From NCBI GenBank assembly GCA_015680685.1, contig MNCI01010857.1, positions 149,529-206,699 of the forward strand: a DNA stretch of 57,171 nucleotides, in the 5' to 3' direction. Of the stretch, positions 45,653-56,663 are shown piece after piece (positions within the stretch are counted from its first letter, which is position 1; each line of letters starts with the position of its first letter). The notes under the pieces were generated by a model, which saw nothing but the letters and a program-made list of their open reading frames with translations, searched no databases and was not told where the DNA came from. Position numbers and translations under genes: made by a program. The stretch comes from Gnetum montanum (lineage: Eukaryota; Streptophyta; Gnetopsida; Gnetales; Gnetaceae).

Positions 45653-46560
45653 TTCCTACTTCATTAAAAGAATAACTACTTAGAATGAACCATAAAGGAG
45701 TTAGTTATACTTAATGATTAAAAGTGTGACTAGGTATTAATGAACAAATAGATGATGATGGTTTTATTAATGCCCAAGAGGCATGAAATGACTCAAAGAA
45801 GTCACAAAATTTATAAGCCAAAAGTGGCATGTAATGGTGCAAGAGAGGCCTAGGCAGATGAAGCCTAAAGAAGGGAAGAAGAATATGCTTTAAAAGGAAT
45901 AGACTAAATAAAGAAGGCCTAAGAGATTCAAGGGATCCAAATTCATTTAAGAAATCCTCATAAAGAGAAAGTCATATCTATGAAAAGAATACATAGTTAC
46001 CAAGATAAGTTGAATTTAGTAAAATTAAAAATTAATCGTTAAAAGAAAATTAACCTGAAATTTTTCTAAGCCTCAAAATTGAAGATGTCTTAAGAAGCCT
46101 CCAATAGCCTTAAATCAAAAAAATCAAACCTCAAATATCATAGTCTCAAGAACTCTCAAAAGCATTAAGAATCAAGAATCTCAGGAAGTGAAAGTTGTTA
46201 AAGTATTAAGAAGACATAAGAAATTAAGAAGATAAACCAATCCAAGAAGTAAGCATCATCATCAACAAAGCAAGATTACAAGTCCAAAAAACCAAGAGTA
46301 CAAAATCAATTTCAATAGGAAAAAGCCAAGTCATAAACATTTTTCACAAAGGTCCTTAAGGAGAGCAACAATCATCCAAACATCACATAATAAAGAAAAT
46401 ATTTAAGATCATCTTTTATAGCTAAGATATTAAGATTAAAGTTGCCCCTCATGATTGATGCACAATAATTTAGAAGATATAAGAGAAATTATTGTTGCCC
46501 AAGGTTAATTTTAGGCAATGCATAGTAAATAAAATTTGAAATTTAAATTCAAATTTTATT
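45653..46560 (+). other. Purine-rich region after the C4 primer site, possible gag remnant
   Basis: A- and G-rich sequence with AAGAAG and AAGCCT words would encode Lys/Glu/Asn-rich protein as in a Copia gag, but stops are frequent in all frames and no motif was recognised. Confidence 0.3.
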
Positions 46561-47430
46561 ACATTAGTAAATCCTCTAGATTTATTGGATAGGTAAAATA
46601 TACATGCTATGAGTTATGAAAATATCATAAAGAAAATTACCAAGTATTTTTAATAACATTTGGAATAAATCAACCAAATTTTCAATTATAATTTCTCATT
46701 CGTCTAATATGTTCCAATGTTGTATATTACATGAAAATATTAGATTCATCTACAATAATATTATAGTGCGTAGTTAATATATTCATTCTTTACAAGCAAT
46801 GTTTAGCCATCTACCTATTTCAACACTCAGATGATGAGATCCTATTCATGCTCTATGAGTTGTAGAGATGAGCTTTTTAAAAAAATTGCATTTGGAAGAT
46901 ACTAGCATGTTCACCACCTTCTATTGCACTCAATTGTAACACAAGAATATAGAAAAAAATAAGTACATCCCACCACAAGGCTACTCCATTTTTACCCAAA
47001 TCATAAGTACATTAGGCTTTGAATCCAAAAACTCTTTTTTATGAGTATACTTTAAATCCATAACCTCCTAGGTGTGCAAAAAAATGCTAAGTTAGATTTT
47101 AGTAGGTCATGTTAAGTTATAAAGTTCTAATTAGACTATATATAAAGTTCTAAAATTATTCAAGCTTGGACATAGTCACTTGAAGATATTAGACTTTTGA
47201 GTGATAATCCATAAAATACTAAAATGAATAAGTTCATATGCTTTGTACATTAAAAGTTCAAATCCCAATTCCAATACCTTAAATGTTAATTTGAATGCAT
47301 ATTTATGGCCTAGATAAAGCATCCAAATATTATTAAAAAAATGACAAATTGTACTTAGAAGCGCTCCATATTTGAGATGGGGCAATATAATGAGAACTCA
47401 TCTAAAAGTTCAAGTCAATTTTAATTTCGA
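46561..47430. other. AT-rich stretch, no gene
   Basis: Nothing recognisable on either strand. The 69-codon minus frame at 47,176-47,385 is unsupported. Confidence 0.35.
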
Positions 47431-47439
47431 CCTGTTGTC

Positions 47440-48480
47440 ACTAAAATGATGATGAAGATTGAGAAACCTATAATTTGAAAAGTTTGAGTTTACCTAGTTA
47501 TTGGAAAAAAATGCATAAGAGAAAGAGGTATATGATAATTAATAAAACCTAAAAAAAGAGGCCTAATGACGATTGAGAAAACTTGTAATTTGAAAAGTCT
47601 CGGTCTTGTTATTTATAGGAAAAAGAGGCCTTGGAGGGTTCAACATAGACCGTAATAACCTAATATTGCTAAGGTTAAAATGGTGGTCATTGTCAATCAG
47701 AAAAGTATCGTGATATTCCCATGTTGACTTGTAAAGTTTAAATGGTGGTTGGTGGTCATTTTCAATCAGAAAGTATTCTAAGCGTGATATTCCCATGTTG
47801 ACTTTTAACACATTAAAAATTTGGTGCACGGAAAAATTTGGTGGTTTGATTATGATTGCACATTAAAAATGTCACCTTTAGCATGCTCTATATTCACCCC
47901 TGGTTTCAAACAAAAAAGAGTATAATACGAAGTGGGTAAGGGTGTTTTGTGAGTGAGGCCCACGCCGACTGAGCAAAATAATAATTAATGATGTCCTTCA
48001 CTGCAACAATCATATAAATTGCATCCGAAATATCATGTTAGAAAGTGAATACCGGCATAGCGACACCCTACATGCTATCTAACCTAATGGAGATTTTTTA
48101 ATTAAAAAAATTGATAACGTTGGCACCAGCAACTGCAAAGATGAATGCATTCATAGTTCACGCCTAATACCACTGACCATACGTTGATATCCGTTCACCT
48201 TGGAACAAAAGGCCTAAAGATGATGATGGAGAAAACCTGTGATTTGAAAAGTTTGGGTCCATGGGAAAAAAAGGCCCTGGATGGTTCAACGTAGACTGTT
48301 ACCGAAGTCAATTTTAATGGGACCCATTCACATTAAAATGATGATGATGATTTGAGCAAACCTGCAACCTACAATTGCGGAGCTTAAAATGGTGGTCATG
48401 GTGATGGTCATTGTCAAAAGTGATGGCAAAGGAAACACAGACGATAGAAACAAGAGAACGGCCCAACGTGATTGCACCAT
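47440..48480. repeat. Dispersed direct repeats (ATGGTGGTCATT and AACCTGTRATTTGAAAAGT)
   Basis: Two short repeats lie close together at 47,680-47,730 and 47,752-47,806 (GTGATATTCCCATGTTGACT shared). A longer block at about 47,565-47,700 returns at 48,220-48,320 (GAAAAGTYTSGGTC, GGAAAAA-AGGCC, GGTTCAACRTAGACYGT). The region is less AT-rich than its surroundings and may be low-copy flanking DNA of the receptor-kinase gene, cut off from it by the LINE. Confidence 0.7.
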
Positions 48481-48621
48481 AAATTTGATGGAAACGGTCA
48501 AGTTTGCTTAAATAATTTGGAAAAGTTTGAATATTTCCATGACAAAAATGAAACAGAAGTGATACATGGGAAGAGAAATACCAATATAACTTATATATTA
48601 TGAAAGAAATTATGGTTTATG

Positions 48622-48639
48622 GGGGGGTGTCGGACCCCA
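48622..48639 (-). terminator. 3' end hairpin of the LINE
   Basis: GGGGTGTCGGACCCC forms a perfect 5-bp stem with a 5-base loop, about 15-25 bp beyond the AATAAA signal on the minus strand. LINE 3' hairpins can be recognised by the element's own reverse transcriptase; that role is an inference here. Confidence 0.4.
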
Positions 48640-48999
48640 AAAATATAATTTTATTAATTAAATGAGATTAAGTACATGATCAACATCTGAACATATTGAT
48701 GGTTAAATAGGATGAAGAACAATGACAAATGCAGATGTTGAAGGAAAATAGTTTGATACATAATCCTTCATAGGGAGTGGGAGTACATTCCAAAGAGCAA
48801 CCTTATGCTGAGAATCAATAAGAACTGTGAGTTAATAAGACCAGGATAACAACAAAGAGCTAAAAATGCTCAAAATTATGGTAAACACTCTAATGTAGCA
48901 GATCGAGATTGGGAAGAGTGCACGAGTTGGTGTATCTACTCCAAGGCTGCAAACAATAAAACAACTAATTAGTATCCAACTTTAACTTAGAAGTATGAG

Positions 49000-51900
49000 A
49001 TAAAATTTGGAAATGCACAAGGCAAAAAATTTGAGATTTTTCCATAATAGTTAAATGGTTAGAGTTAGACGAATCAATGTTCTGGAAAAGAGCAGTGCAT
49101 CTACGCTTCCATATATAGTAAAGAATGAGGGGCCTAATAACTTTCCAAAGAAACTAAAGGTTAGTAGAGGGGATGGCCAGAAAGCCAAACAAGATATCCT
49201 CATGGGAAAACTTGCACAAAGGAAACACTTTAGAAACCCACTTCCATGAAGACTGAGCGAAAGGGCAATGCCAAAAAACATGGACAAAATCCTCAAGACC
49301 TCCATAGAGAGGGCAACTAGGGTTTGGAATCCCAAGGTATTCACGATGTTTACTGATAGGCAGGCCTTGATGTAGGAGGCACTAAAGAAATTGTTTAATT
49401 TTTGGAAGAGTCTGAAGGCTCCACACTCATGAAAAGAGAGAGAGCCAAAACTGTTCAGACTCTTCTTTGTGCCATGATCAATTGCAGCGATTAACAATCA
49501 TAGAGGAATCATGCAACAATTGAAAGGGAACATGTGGTTTATAGGGGAGAAGGTTCGATTCATTAGTCCACTGAAGATCATGGAAGAGACTAGGAACCGA
49601 AGCATCCAAATGCAAATAATGATGAATAAAGTGATAAAGTCTATCAAGGTAATGGTGCATAGTTCTAGAAGCCCCATATAAGTTTTCAAACATTTCCCAA
49701 GTAATCCATTGATTGGTAAGACAAAGAAATCTAAGGGAAACAACTCCCTTTTGAAACTAGATAGTGGTTGTCCTGGCATTTGAGGTGGCTAGAGGAGTAG
49801 GACATAGGGGCAGCCACCAAGGGAAAATCTTAGAAAGAAGAGTAGGATTGATATGAATATTATTCCAATTCACATGAGAATGTAAGACCTGCCAAGCCTT
49901 CCAAATTCTTCAATGTCATGACAAGAGAAGATGCAATTAACAGGGTGGATACCCTTCCAGATAGACCTATTCTTAGGGAATTCTTGTCGAAGCCTTAACT
50001 GAAGAAGATTCCCAATAATAGTGGGGGCATCAAGTGTTGAACCAACCACTTAGCGACTAGGGTGAGACCTTGATTAAAGGAGTTCAAAAGGCCTAATCCA
50101 CCTTTGTTCTTAGTAAGAGTTACTATATTCGAGGTGACACGTTGAAAGCCTTTTTGGGAGTCCTTAGACGACCACATGAAGTCTCGAAATAATCGTTCAG
50201 GCTTTTGATAAGAAGCATGGGAAGGGGCCCAAAATGACGAATAATAAACATGGGTAGAGGCACAAATAAACTTACAGATTAGATACTTACCAGTGACGGT
50301 GAGGGGTTTGGTTTTCCATTTTTCAATTTTTCTTTGAATTTGAGAAAGTATTTGGTCCCAGAGCTCTGACGTTGGGTCTCTAAAGCGAAAGGGGATTCCC
50401 AAAAGCTTAATGATCTCATGATCTTGAGTACGCTTCCAACTATAATTGGGCAAATGACTATAGTTATTCATGAAGCTATAAACCGATGATTTATGCCAAT
50501 TTATAATATATCCAGAGAGGGAGCAATATTGCTCTACTCGAGACAAGAGACACTACACATTATTAGCATTATTTTGAATAAAGAAAAAGGAGTCATTAGG
50601 GAAATGCATATTGAGGAGTTGATGTTGAGGAGAAGATAGATGAACCCCAAATAAAACATTTTTTTGAATATCCAAGCTGATTTGATGATAGAGAAAATCA
50701 GTAGCAATAATGAAGAGGTAAGGAGCAAGAGGGAAACCTTGCCTAATAGACTGATGAATAGAAAAGGGAGAAGTGATGTCGAAGGTAGTCGTGATTCATG
50801 CAGTAGCATCTGAAAATAAGCATTCTACCATATGAATGAACTTAGGGCCAAAACCCAATTTAGGCATGGTTTGGATAATGAAGTCCCACTTAATGTTATC
50901 ATAGGCTTTAGCGTAGTCAAGCTTCATCAGGAGCATATCCTGACCCTCATCCTCAGCCCACTTAAGACCTTCCCAAGTAGCCATCACATTATATAATATG
51001 TATCTTCCTAGAAAAAAGCTAGTTTTCTAGGGGGAAATAATAAGGGCAAGGATTTTCTTTACTCACAAAGCCAAACATTTAGCCCAAATTTTGTAAACCA
51101 CATTAAGTAAGGTGATAGGTTGCCAATTGGAGATAAAAGTAGGATCTCCTGATTTAGGGAGAAGACGAATAATCCCTTGGTTTAAGATTGGTCCCAAAGG
51201 ACCAGTAAGCATAGCCTCTTTGATATCATGGAAGAGGTCAGAACCGACCAAATCCCAATGCTTTTGAAAAAATTCGACTGGAAAACCATTATAACCAGGG
51301 GCTTTCCCGAGGCTTAGGTTAAAGCAAGCCTGTCGAAGCTCAACTGGAGTAATATTAGCTTCTAAAATAGTCAGCATAGAAGAATTAACCAGTTTAGGAT
51401 AATTTAGAGTGGCTACCGTAAAGGATGAGGGATCCATAGGAGTAGTGGTGAATAAGGTCTGAAAAAGTTCCTTAAGATAAGAGAGAAGATTATTTTGGTC
51501 AATGATAATGGATCCATTTATGGAGAGTTTATCTAAAGAAGGTGAAGGGGAGGACCGGTTAAGGTACTTAAAGAATTCCTTACAGTGCTCATCTTGAATG
51601 TTTATCCAAGTAAGTCAGCTTTTAATCAAGGCACCTTGTGCCTTATATACTTCCCAATGTTGAAAGGCAATATGGGCTCTAGCAAGCTCCCCATGAAGGT
51701 GACTATTGAAGGGATCATTAGTTAGTTTAGTCGTAAGGTGCTCAATGGAAGAGCATATGTTAGTGTACTCTTGCCGAGAACGAGAGGTAACTTCCTTACC
51801 ATAATGACGGGCAAGATTCTTAAATCTACTAGTACTTCGAAGCCACCAGTGGATCCAACCCTTTGGACCTAAGGGTCTTGGTTCAGCGTTCCAAAGGCTA

Positions 51901-52715
51901 GAAAGAAGTTGTTGGGTAGAAGGAGAAGAGAAACATTGACTATGCAGCCTCAAAAGATGATAATTCCGTCGTTGGTGGTCTTTATGGATCTGCATAGATA
52001 AAGTAATAGGGAAATGATCAAATAAGGTTTCCTGTTGGTGGACTTTAGTAGTAGAAAGGGTCTACCAAAAAGAAAGGATGGAAAAGTAATACCTATCTAA
52101 CCAACTATAAATGCGAGCCTGCCCCTTACGAAGATTGTTCCAAGTGAAACTGTTTAGAGAGCCACTAGCAGTGTCTGCGATGCCGTCTGAAAGATAGAAA
52201 TGTTTCTTAAAATTTGACCAGGCTTGAATTCGTGATGCGGAAGTTGAGAGAAAACACCCCAAGCTTATCATGAGAGAATTCCATCATGTTAAAATCACCA
52301 CCGAAAATCCAAGGAATAGAAGGGAGGCTATGAGTGAGTTCATGCCACAATCGGGCTCGTTCAGTAGAGTCATTGGGGGCATAAATAGAAGAAACTCCAA
52401 AGGGACCATGTGAGGAGGAGAAAACAACCCAGGCCACTCGGTGACCTAAATCAAACCCATGTTGAAGGATTTTGTCTTTCCAATAGGCTGTATAAAGAAT
52501 AGCTGCTCCACCTTTGCCACACTCATGAGAAGTAGCGAGAATAGAAGAACGGGGAAGAAACCAGTGGGTTGAAAGAGATAATTGTTTGGATGAGATCTTA
52601 ATTTCTTGGAGGAGGAGGAAATCCAAAGTGAGATTTAGACTAGAGAGAAAGTTGCTGGCTCATTTGTGACGAAGCCTATCAGTTAGGCCTCAGACATTCC
52701 AAGATAGGAGGTTCG
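49000..52715 (-). pseudogene. LINE ORF2 (endonuclease and reverse transcriptase), broken
   Basis: Read on the minus strand. NLLSWNV starts the protein near 52,711, inside the last codons of ORF1. The apurinic-type endonuclease shows LLLQEIKI, SSIYAPNDSTERARLWHEL, FGGDFNMM, FTWNNLRKGQARIYSWLDRY and DHFPI (52,626-52,010). Reverse transcriptase shows LGKAPGYNGFPVEFFQ and IIRLLPKSGDP (about 51,330-51,140), motif A MKLDYAKAYDNIKWDF (about 50,920-50,870), RQGFPLAPYLF (about 50,730), then FPND in place of the catalytic FADD near 50,605, and SLSGYIINWHKSSVY. GKYLICKFICASTHVYYSSF and KNKGGLGLLN follow, and a zf-RVT end with SCPLYGGLEDFVHVFWHC (49,315-49,260). At least five frameshifts and many stops separate the parts. 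The catalytic Asp replaced by Asn means this copy cannot reverse transcribe. Confidence 0.85.
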
Positions 52716-53819
52716 TGGAGAAGCTTCAGATGTTATGAGTGACAGGGTAGTAGAAGGATTGTGGTTAGGAATGTCAGTTATCATAGTAGTGGAAAGAATT
52801 GCAAATGAGTTTCTTGTATTAACAGTTAAAGCTGGGTTAGTTTTGGGCAAAGGAGAGGAAGGAGGAGTAGTGGTTTTAGATGCTTTGGCCCTTTTCCTTC
52901 CCCTTACCATGACAAATTCATCACGTAAAATTGAATCTTGGACTAATTGTGAGTGGATGATTGGTGCCTTGGACCTAGCCTTAATGAGAGAATGAGATTG
53001 GGAGACTCTTGCCTTGAAGGGAGCAGACAAGGAAGAATGGTGTGAAGCATTGGTAGAAGTAGAACTAAACTTAATGGGAGCAACTGGTGGGTTAGGTTGA
53101 GGAGTGACTATAGGACTGGATTTGGGAGGACTGGTTTGGGATTTTTTCTTAGTTAGAAAGGGACAGGTAGAAATGTGGTGCTCTACATGATGGCAGTAGC
53201 TACAAGAGCTAGGAAGATAAAAATAGTCTACCTTTTGAGTAAAAAATTTGCCTCTAGCTCCTAAGGTTAAAGTGATTTTGTTTTGAGAAATGTCTAGTTT
53301 GATACAGTAATGAAGAAAGTGAGCCCCGTTAACCTCAATTTCATGGTCAGAGATGACTCGACCTAAGGCGCTAACTATGTCTCACTCAACAGGTGAAAAG
53401 ATTAAAGGAAGATTAGGTAGCTCTACATAACAAGGGATAATATTAAAGGCTAGGTTGTTGACATTGAAATCAAATTTCCAGGCTCGGGCAATAAGTGTAG
53501 CATTACAAGCAAGAAAAATTTGAAGAGAGAGAGCTTTCTCAATGTGAGAAGCCTCAGAAAGTTCAGCAAGAACAAAATTACAGGCATAGTATCGAGCATG
53601 TGAGACTTGTATTCCATGGGCTTGCAAAATATTTTTAATATGCAAATTGATGCTTAATGATCGAGGTAGATAACCCACTATTTGAAAAAAAATAAAATGT
53701 GTAGATAAATCTTGAGAAATAGATTCCAAAATATCTTTAGGTTAAAGAAAATCCAAAGATTCAGAGTTGGGAGAACTTCCCTGAGGTGAAGAAGTAGCAG
53801 CGGCTGAAGAGTCGTCCAT
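52683..53819 (-). pseudogene. LINE ORF1 (RNA-binding gag-like protein), two stops
   Basis: One frame runs from ATG at 53,819 (MDDSSAAATSSPQGS) for 378 codons to the stop at 52,683, broken only by two stops near 53,740 and 53,380. The first half (about residues 30-150) looks like the DUF4283-type domain of plant LINE ORF1, with FFQIVGYLPRSLSINLHI and FVLAELSEASHIEKAL. A knuckle CSYCHHVEHHISTC follows at about residue 203, with the Gly before His replaced by Glu. The C-terminal half is Ser/Pro/Lys-rich and basic (VMVRGRKRAKAS). The protein would coat the LINE transcript. Its end overlaps the start of ORF2. Confidence 0.8.
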
Positions 53820-54365
53820 ATCCTTGCATGAAAGAAGCTCCACGTCCATAGGAACTAGCTCAACGCTGGTAATAACATAGTGGCAGCCCAATGCAGACCC
53901 TATTGCCCACTGCTACCACTGCCCCACAGCCACTAGAGCATGATGCAGTAGCCTTGGCTCATAGCCACCAGAGCGTGGTGCAGCAGCCTAGGAAGCCAAA
54001 AACCCAGGGCACAATGGCTATGACCGTAGAAGCAACAGAGATCACCAAAGGAAATGACAAAAAAATGGAAATGGAGCGTAACAGAAATACCTGATCTTGT
54101 GATTTAAAAGACCATCAAAATCCTAGAAAAATCGCTGAGAAATATGACTCAGATCAGTGGATCCTGCCACGAGTCCAAGCTAAATCCAGCAGGAAACCCA
54201 AAAATAGAAGAATCCAAATCAAACCGAGGGTGAATTTTTGTGGGTTTGGTTCTGCACGGGGAAGAGAAAATCTGCGATGAGTTCTTGTTTTGATGCAACT
54301 AAAATAGATCAAACCAGTGATAACATTCTAAGAAGTTTCAGAGTTCACTCAAACCCATCACGTTG
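53820..54365 (-). promoter_or_regulatory. 5' untranslated region of the LINE
   Basis: Upstream of ORF1 on the minus strand, less AT-rich than the surroundings, with a duplicated GCCACYAGAGCRTGRTGCAG word (near 53,927 and 53,967 on plus). Plant L1 elements carry their promoter here. The exact 5' end is not certain. Confidence 0.5.
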
Positions 54366-54571
54366 CCAAAACCAATAGTTTGGTCCTTGTACAGTTCTTG
54401 AAATTTAAATTTAAATGTATTTTATTTAATAATCATGGAAAAACATTTCAATTTTCTCAAAAAAATATATTAACATGGCAGCAACATTAAAAACCTAAAG
54501 CAAAGATGTTTTGAAAAGGGTTTCCCTCGCAGAAACAGAAAACATGTAACATTGGCTATCCATCAGGTTTC
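54366..54571. other. Short AT-rich spacer between LINE and receptor-kinase pseudogene
   Basis: It contains AAATTTAAATTTAAATGTAT and no coding sequence. It would be the promoter-proximal region of the receptor gene, with no clear TATA box at a fitting distance. Confidence 0.35.
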
Positions 54572-54640
54572 TTGCAAGTAGCGTTTGCATTAAATCTTTA
54601 TATTGTTGGATTTCTTCTTCCATTGCCTGAAGAAACCACA

Positions 54641-55086
54641 ATGGCTATCCAACATGCTTATTATGCAAGGCTACTTCTTATGTTGTTTCCATCTCTGCTT
54701 TTGTGGAAGCCAAGCCATGCAACAAGCAACTTTGCCAGAAGAGAAACCCTCTTGCCTCACGGTACCTTAACTTCGAGGAACAGTGATTTTACCTTAACTT
54801 TGAGGAACAGTGATTTTGCTTCTAGATTTTTCAATTAGGTATCAAAGAATGCGGCATCTACCCCGGATGGTACGTAGGAATATGGTATCCCAAGGCTAAA
54901 CCTCTTACCATAACATGGGTTGCCAACAGAGACAGCCCTATTTCTACGGAGCTGCTATCCTCCTCATTTCTTACCATCACAAAACAATCATCTTTGCAAC
55001 TCATTACAAACGGATCCACCATCTGGTCGACCAAACCCTCCCAAAAATATGTTGTTGCAGCCGTGATGCGGAACTCATTATTTTAT
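54641..55086 (+). pseudogene. G-type lectin S-receptor-like kinase, signal peptide and B-lectin domain, broken
   Basis: From ATG at 54,641 the frame gives a signal peptide (MAIQHAYYARLLLMLFPSLL, cleavage probably after SHA about residue 27) and the start of the mature protein with ETLLPHGTLTSRNSDFTL. The frame ends at 54,838. The next frame (54,826-55,086) continues the bulb-type lectin domain: FQLGIKE, WYVGIWYPKAKPLTITWVAN followed by RDSPIS, then SLQLITNGSTIWSTKPSQ. The motifs YVGIWY, VANRD and WST are the family hallmarks. One frameshift near 54,820-54,840 and a stop at 55,087 break it. Such receptors sit in the plasma membrane with an intracellular Ser/Thr kinase; the kinase is outside the window or lost. 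Confidence 0.8.
54764..54817 (+). repeat. 27-bp in-frame tandem duplication in B-lectin exon
   Basis: Two 27-bp units at 54,764-54,790 and 54,791-54,817 differ at one base and encode TLTSRNSDF and TLTLRNSDF. It inserts nine residues next to the conserved NSDF-x-LGF position and directly precedes the frameshift. Confidence 0.9.
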
Positions 55087-55184
55087 TAAAACTATTATGC
55101 ATTTCAGGATGTCGTACTGTATACTATTAACTCTGAATAATATGAAAACATAGAATTTGTGTTTCTCAATATATTAAGTAGACT

Positions 55185-55452
55185 TTTTCTCATCCAATGC
55201 TATGTAGTGTTGTCAATTTTTTATGATCAGGAAATACCTCGAGAGTGAAGATTATGAAGCTAAAGGATTTTACGACAAATTAGATGATCTTGTTTTCTTG
55301 TTCTCCGAGCCTAAGGCCTAAGGCTAGGTTTCATTGAACTGAATTTAATGTCAGGATTTTTGCGGGGGAAAAAAGCAATGATTATTCAATAGAATATCAG
55401 TTTTTCATAGATATCGCTATCCTTATAATCATTAAAATTGCTACTATTTTAG
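55185..55452 (+). repeat. Direct repeat copy R1
   Basis: Aligns with 56,395-56,656 (TTTTCTCATMCAATGC start, GAAGMTATGAAGCTRAAGG, CAATGATTATT-AATAGAAT and AATCATTAAAATTG). AT-rich and noncoding, so it may be an intron or an insertion inside the receptor gene. Confidence 0.8.
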
Positions 55453-55539
55453 CAGGGCATCTAGGTCATGAATTTTAATGGCTTACAATAGTGGTAGGAG
55501 CGGCTTTGTGAGTTGCAGAGGATTGCTCCCCTGATCTCT

Positions 55540-56190
55540 AACCTACAAAAGTGGATTCTGGTTGGGGATTTCAACTAGAGGTTATACACTTGGGAGAAGT
55601 TTGATGGCGGAAAGCAGGAGCTGCCCCTAGGGCTCAGCTTGTTTTGAGTTTTCTTGAAAGTTGAAACCCATGGGCTGGTGTATACCAGAACATGTGGAGT
55701 AGTTACAAAAAAGATAGAGACCGGGTGTTGACTAGGATTGATAAAGTCTGGGTGGGGACACACTTACTGTTGGATTGGGGGTGGTTGATCTGGGTAAGGA
55801 GTGTGTGACTTCTGATCACAGGTAGCTGTTATGCCATGTTGATCCCTCCAAAGTTGGGGGCCCAACACCTTTTAGATTTGAATGATTTTGGTTGATTAAG
55901 CCCTAGTTGAAGCTGTTGGTGGAAGAGAGAGATTTGGAAAGATTATCTTTCAGCTTCTGACCCTTCACCTGAAGTAGGGTTTGACCCTACTCAAACAGAG
56001 CATTAGAGTGCTGAGGTATGAAGATAAGTATCCTTTTCAGTCCTACCGGGGGGGAGCTACTGAGACAATTAGTGGTGATATAGGAACGATAGGAACAGGG
56101 TCATGAGTGGGAGCATACTAAAGGGGAGGTGCTGGTAGTGCTCTAGAACCTAGACAAAGAAAGAAGAAACCTATTGGAGGCAAAGGGGTA
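55540..56190 (+). pseudogene. LINE endonuclease fragment inside the receptor pseudogene
   Basis: Plus-strand frames give KWILVGDFN (about 55,550), GLVYTRT, RDRVLTRIDKVWVGTHLLLD (about 55,718-55,780), an SDH motif and TPFRFE near 55,870. This is the order of the second half of an L1 endonuclease: GGDFN, RLDRxLV, SDHxP, PFRFE. Neither ORF1 nor reverse transcriptase accompanies it. It is unrelated in position and orientation to the large LINE at 48.6-54.4 kb. It separates repeat R1 from a short B-lectin remnant. Confidence 0.65.
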
Positions 56191-56199
56191 GGCTGTGTT

Positions 56200-56335
56200 A
56201 GGCTTTGGGAGGGGAGTGGCCCTGAAACTCAATTCAAACCATTATCTTTGGATATTCAAGGAATCTGATATTGGTGGCCACAGAGAACAAATCAGAGGCC
56301 CTATTACATATTTTAGTAGGTCATTACTCTTAGGA
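56200..56335 (+). pseudogene. Short duplicated remnant of the B-lectin/S-domain junction
   Basis: Nucleotides 56,230-56,330 (TCTTTGGATATTCAAGGAATCTG and on to CAGAGGCCCT) align with 56,662-56,745, where the coding sequence is intact. It is thus a second, decayed copy of the exon part around DNLGNL to ALW, upstream of repeat R2. Confidence 0.6.
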
Positions 56336-56394
56336 TTGATGCTGAATATGATGAAACCAGAGAGTCTTCATTTCTTGTTATGATAAGCCCGATG

Positions 56395-56656
56395 TTTTCT
56401 CATACAATGCACTCTCTTGTTATAGAACTTTTATAATTAGGAAACAACTCAGGAGTCAAGACTATGAAGCTGAAGGATTTTAATATGAAATAGATGATTT
56501 CTTTGCCTCATTTCCTCGTTTTCACTGGTTAAGCCTTCATTGAATAGAATTTAGTCTCAAACTTTCAACAATGATTATTGAATAGAATTTCATTTTTCAT
56601 TTTTTTTCATGTAATATATCTCCATTGGAATAATCATTAAAATTGTGGTTATTTTA
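56395..56656 (+). repeat. Direct repeat copy R2
   Basis: Second copy of R1, about 1.2 kb downstream. As R1 precedes the decayed junction remnant, R2 precedes the intact one, so the duplicated unit was R plus the start of the S-domain exon; the LINE fragment sits in the first copy only. Confidence 0.8.
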
Positions 56657-56663
56657 ATCCTGA

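Larger units (their letters stand above)
48620..54365 (-). mobile_element. L1-type LINE, nearly full length, minus strand
   Basis: About 5.7 kb in the order 5' untranslated region (54,365-53,820), ORF1 (53,819-52,683), ORF2 with endonuclease, reverse transcriptase and zinc-finger end (about 52,715-49,000), and a 3' untranslated region ending near 48,620 with AATAAA on the minus strand at 48,655-48,650. This is the usual plant L1 plan. It is better preserved than any LTR element here, so probably younger, but both ORFs contain stops and ORF2 also frameshifts. A target-site duplication and poly(A) tail could not be identified. Confidence 0.85.

Noticed and set aside
52735-52995. Plus-strand frame of 86 codons with a plausible start.
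   Set aside because: It is the complement of the well-supported LINE ORF1 and matches nothing itself.
53891-54094. Plus-strand frame rich in Ala, Thr and His.
   Set aside because: It lies antisense in the LINE 5' untranslated region and has no family resemblance.
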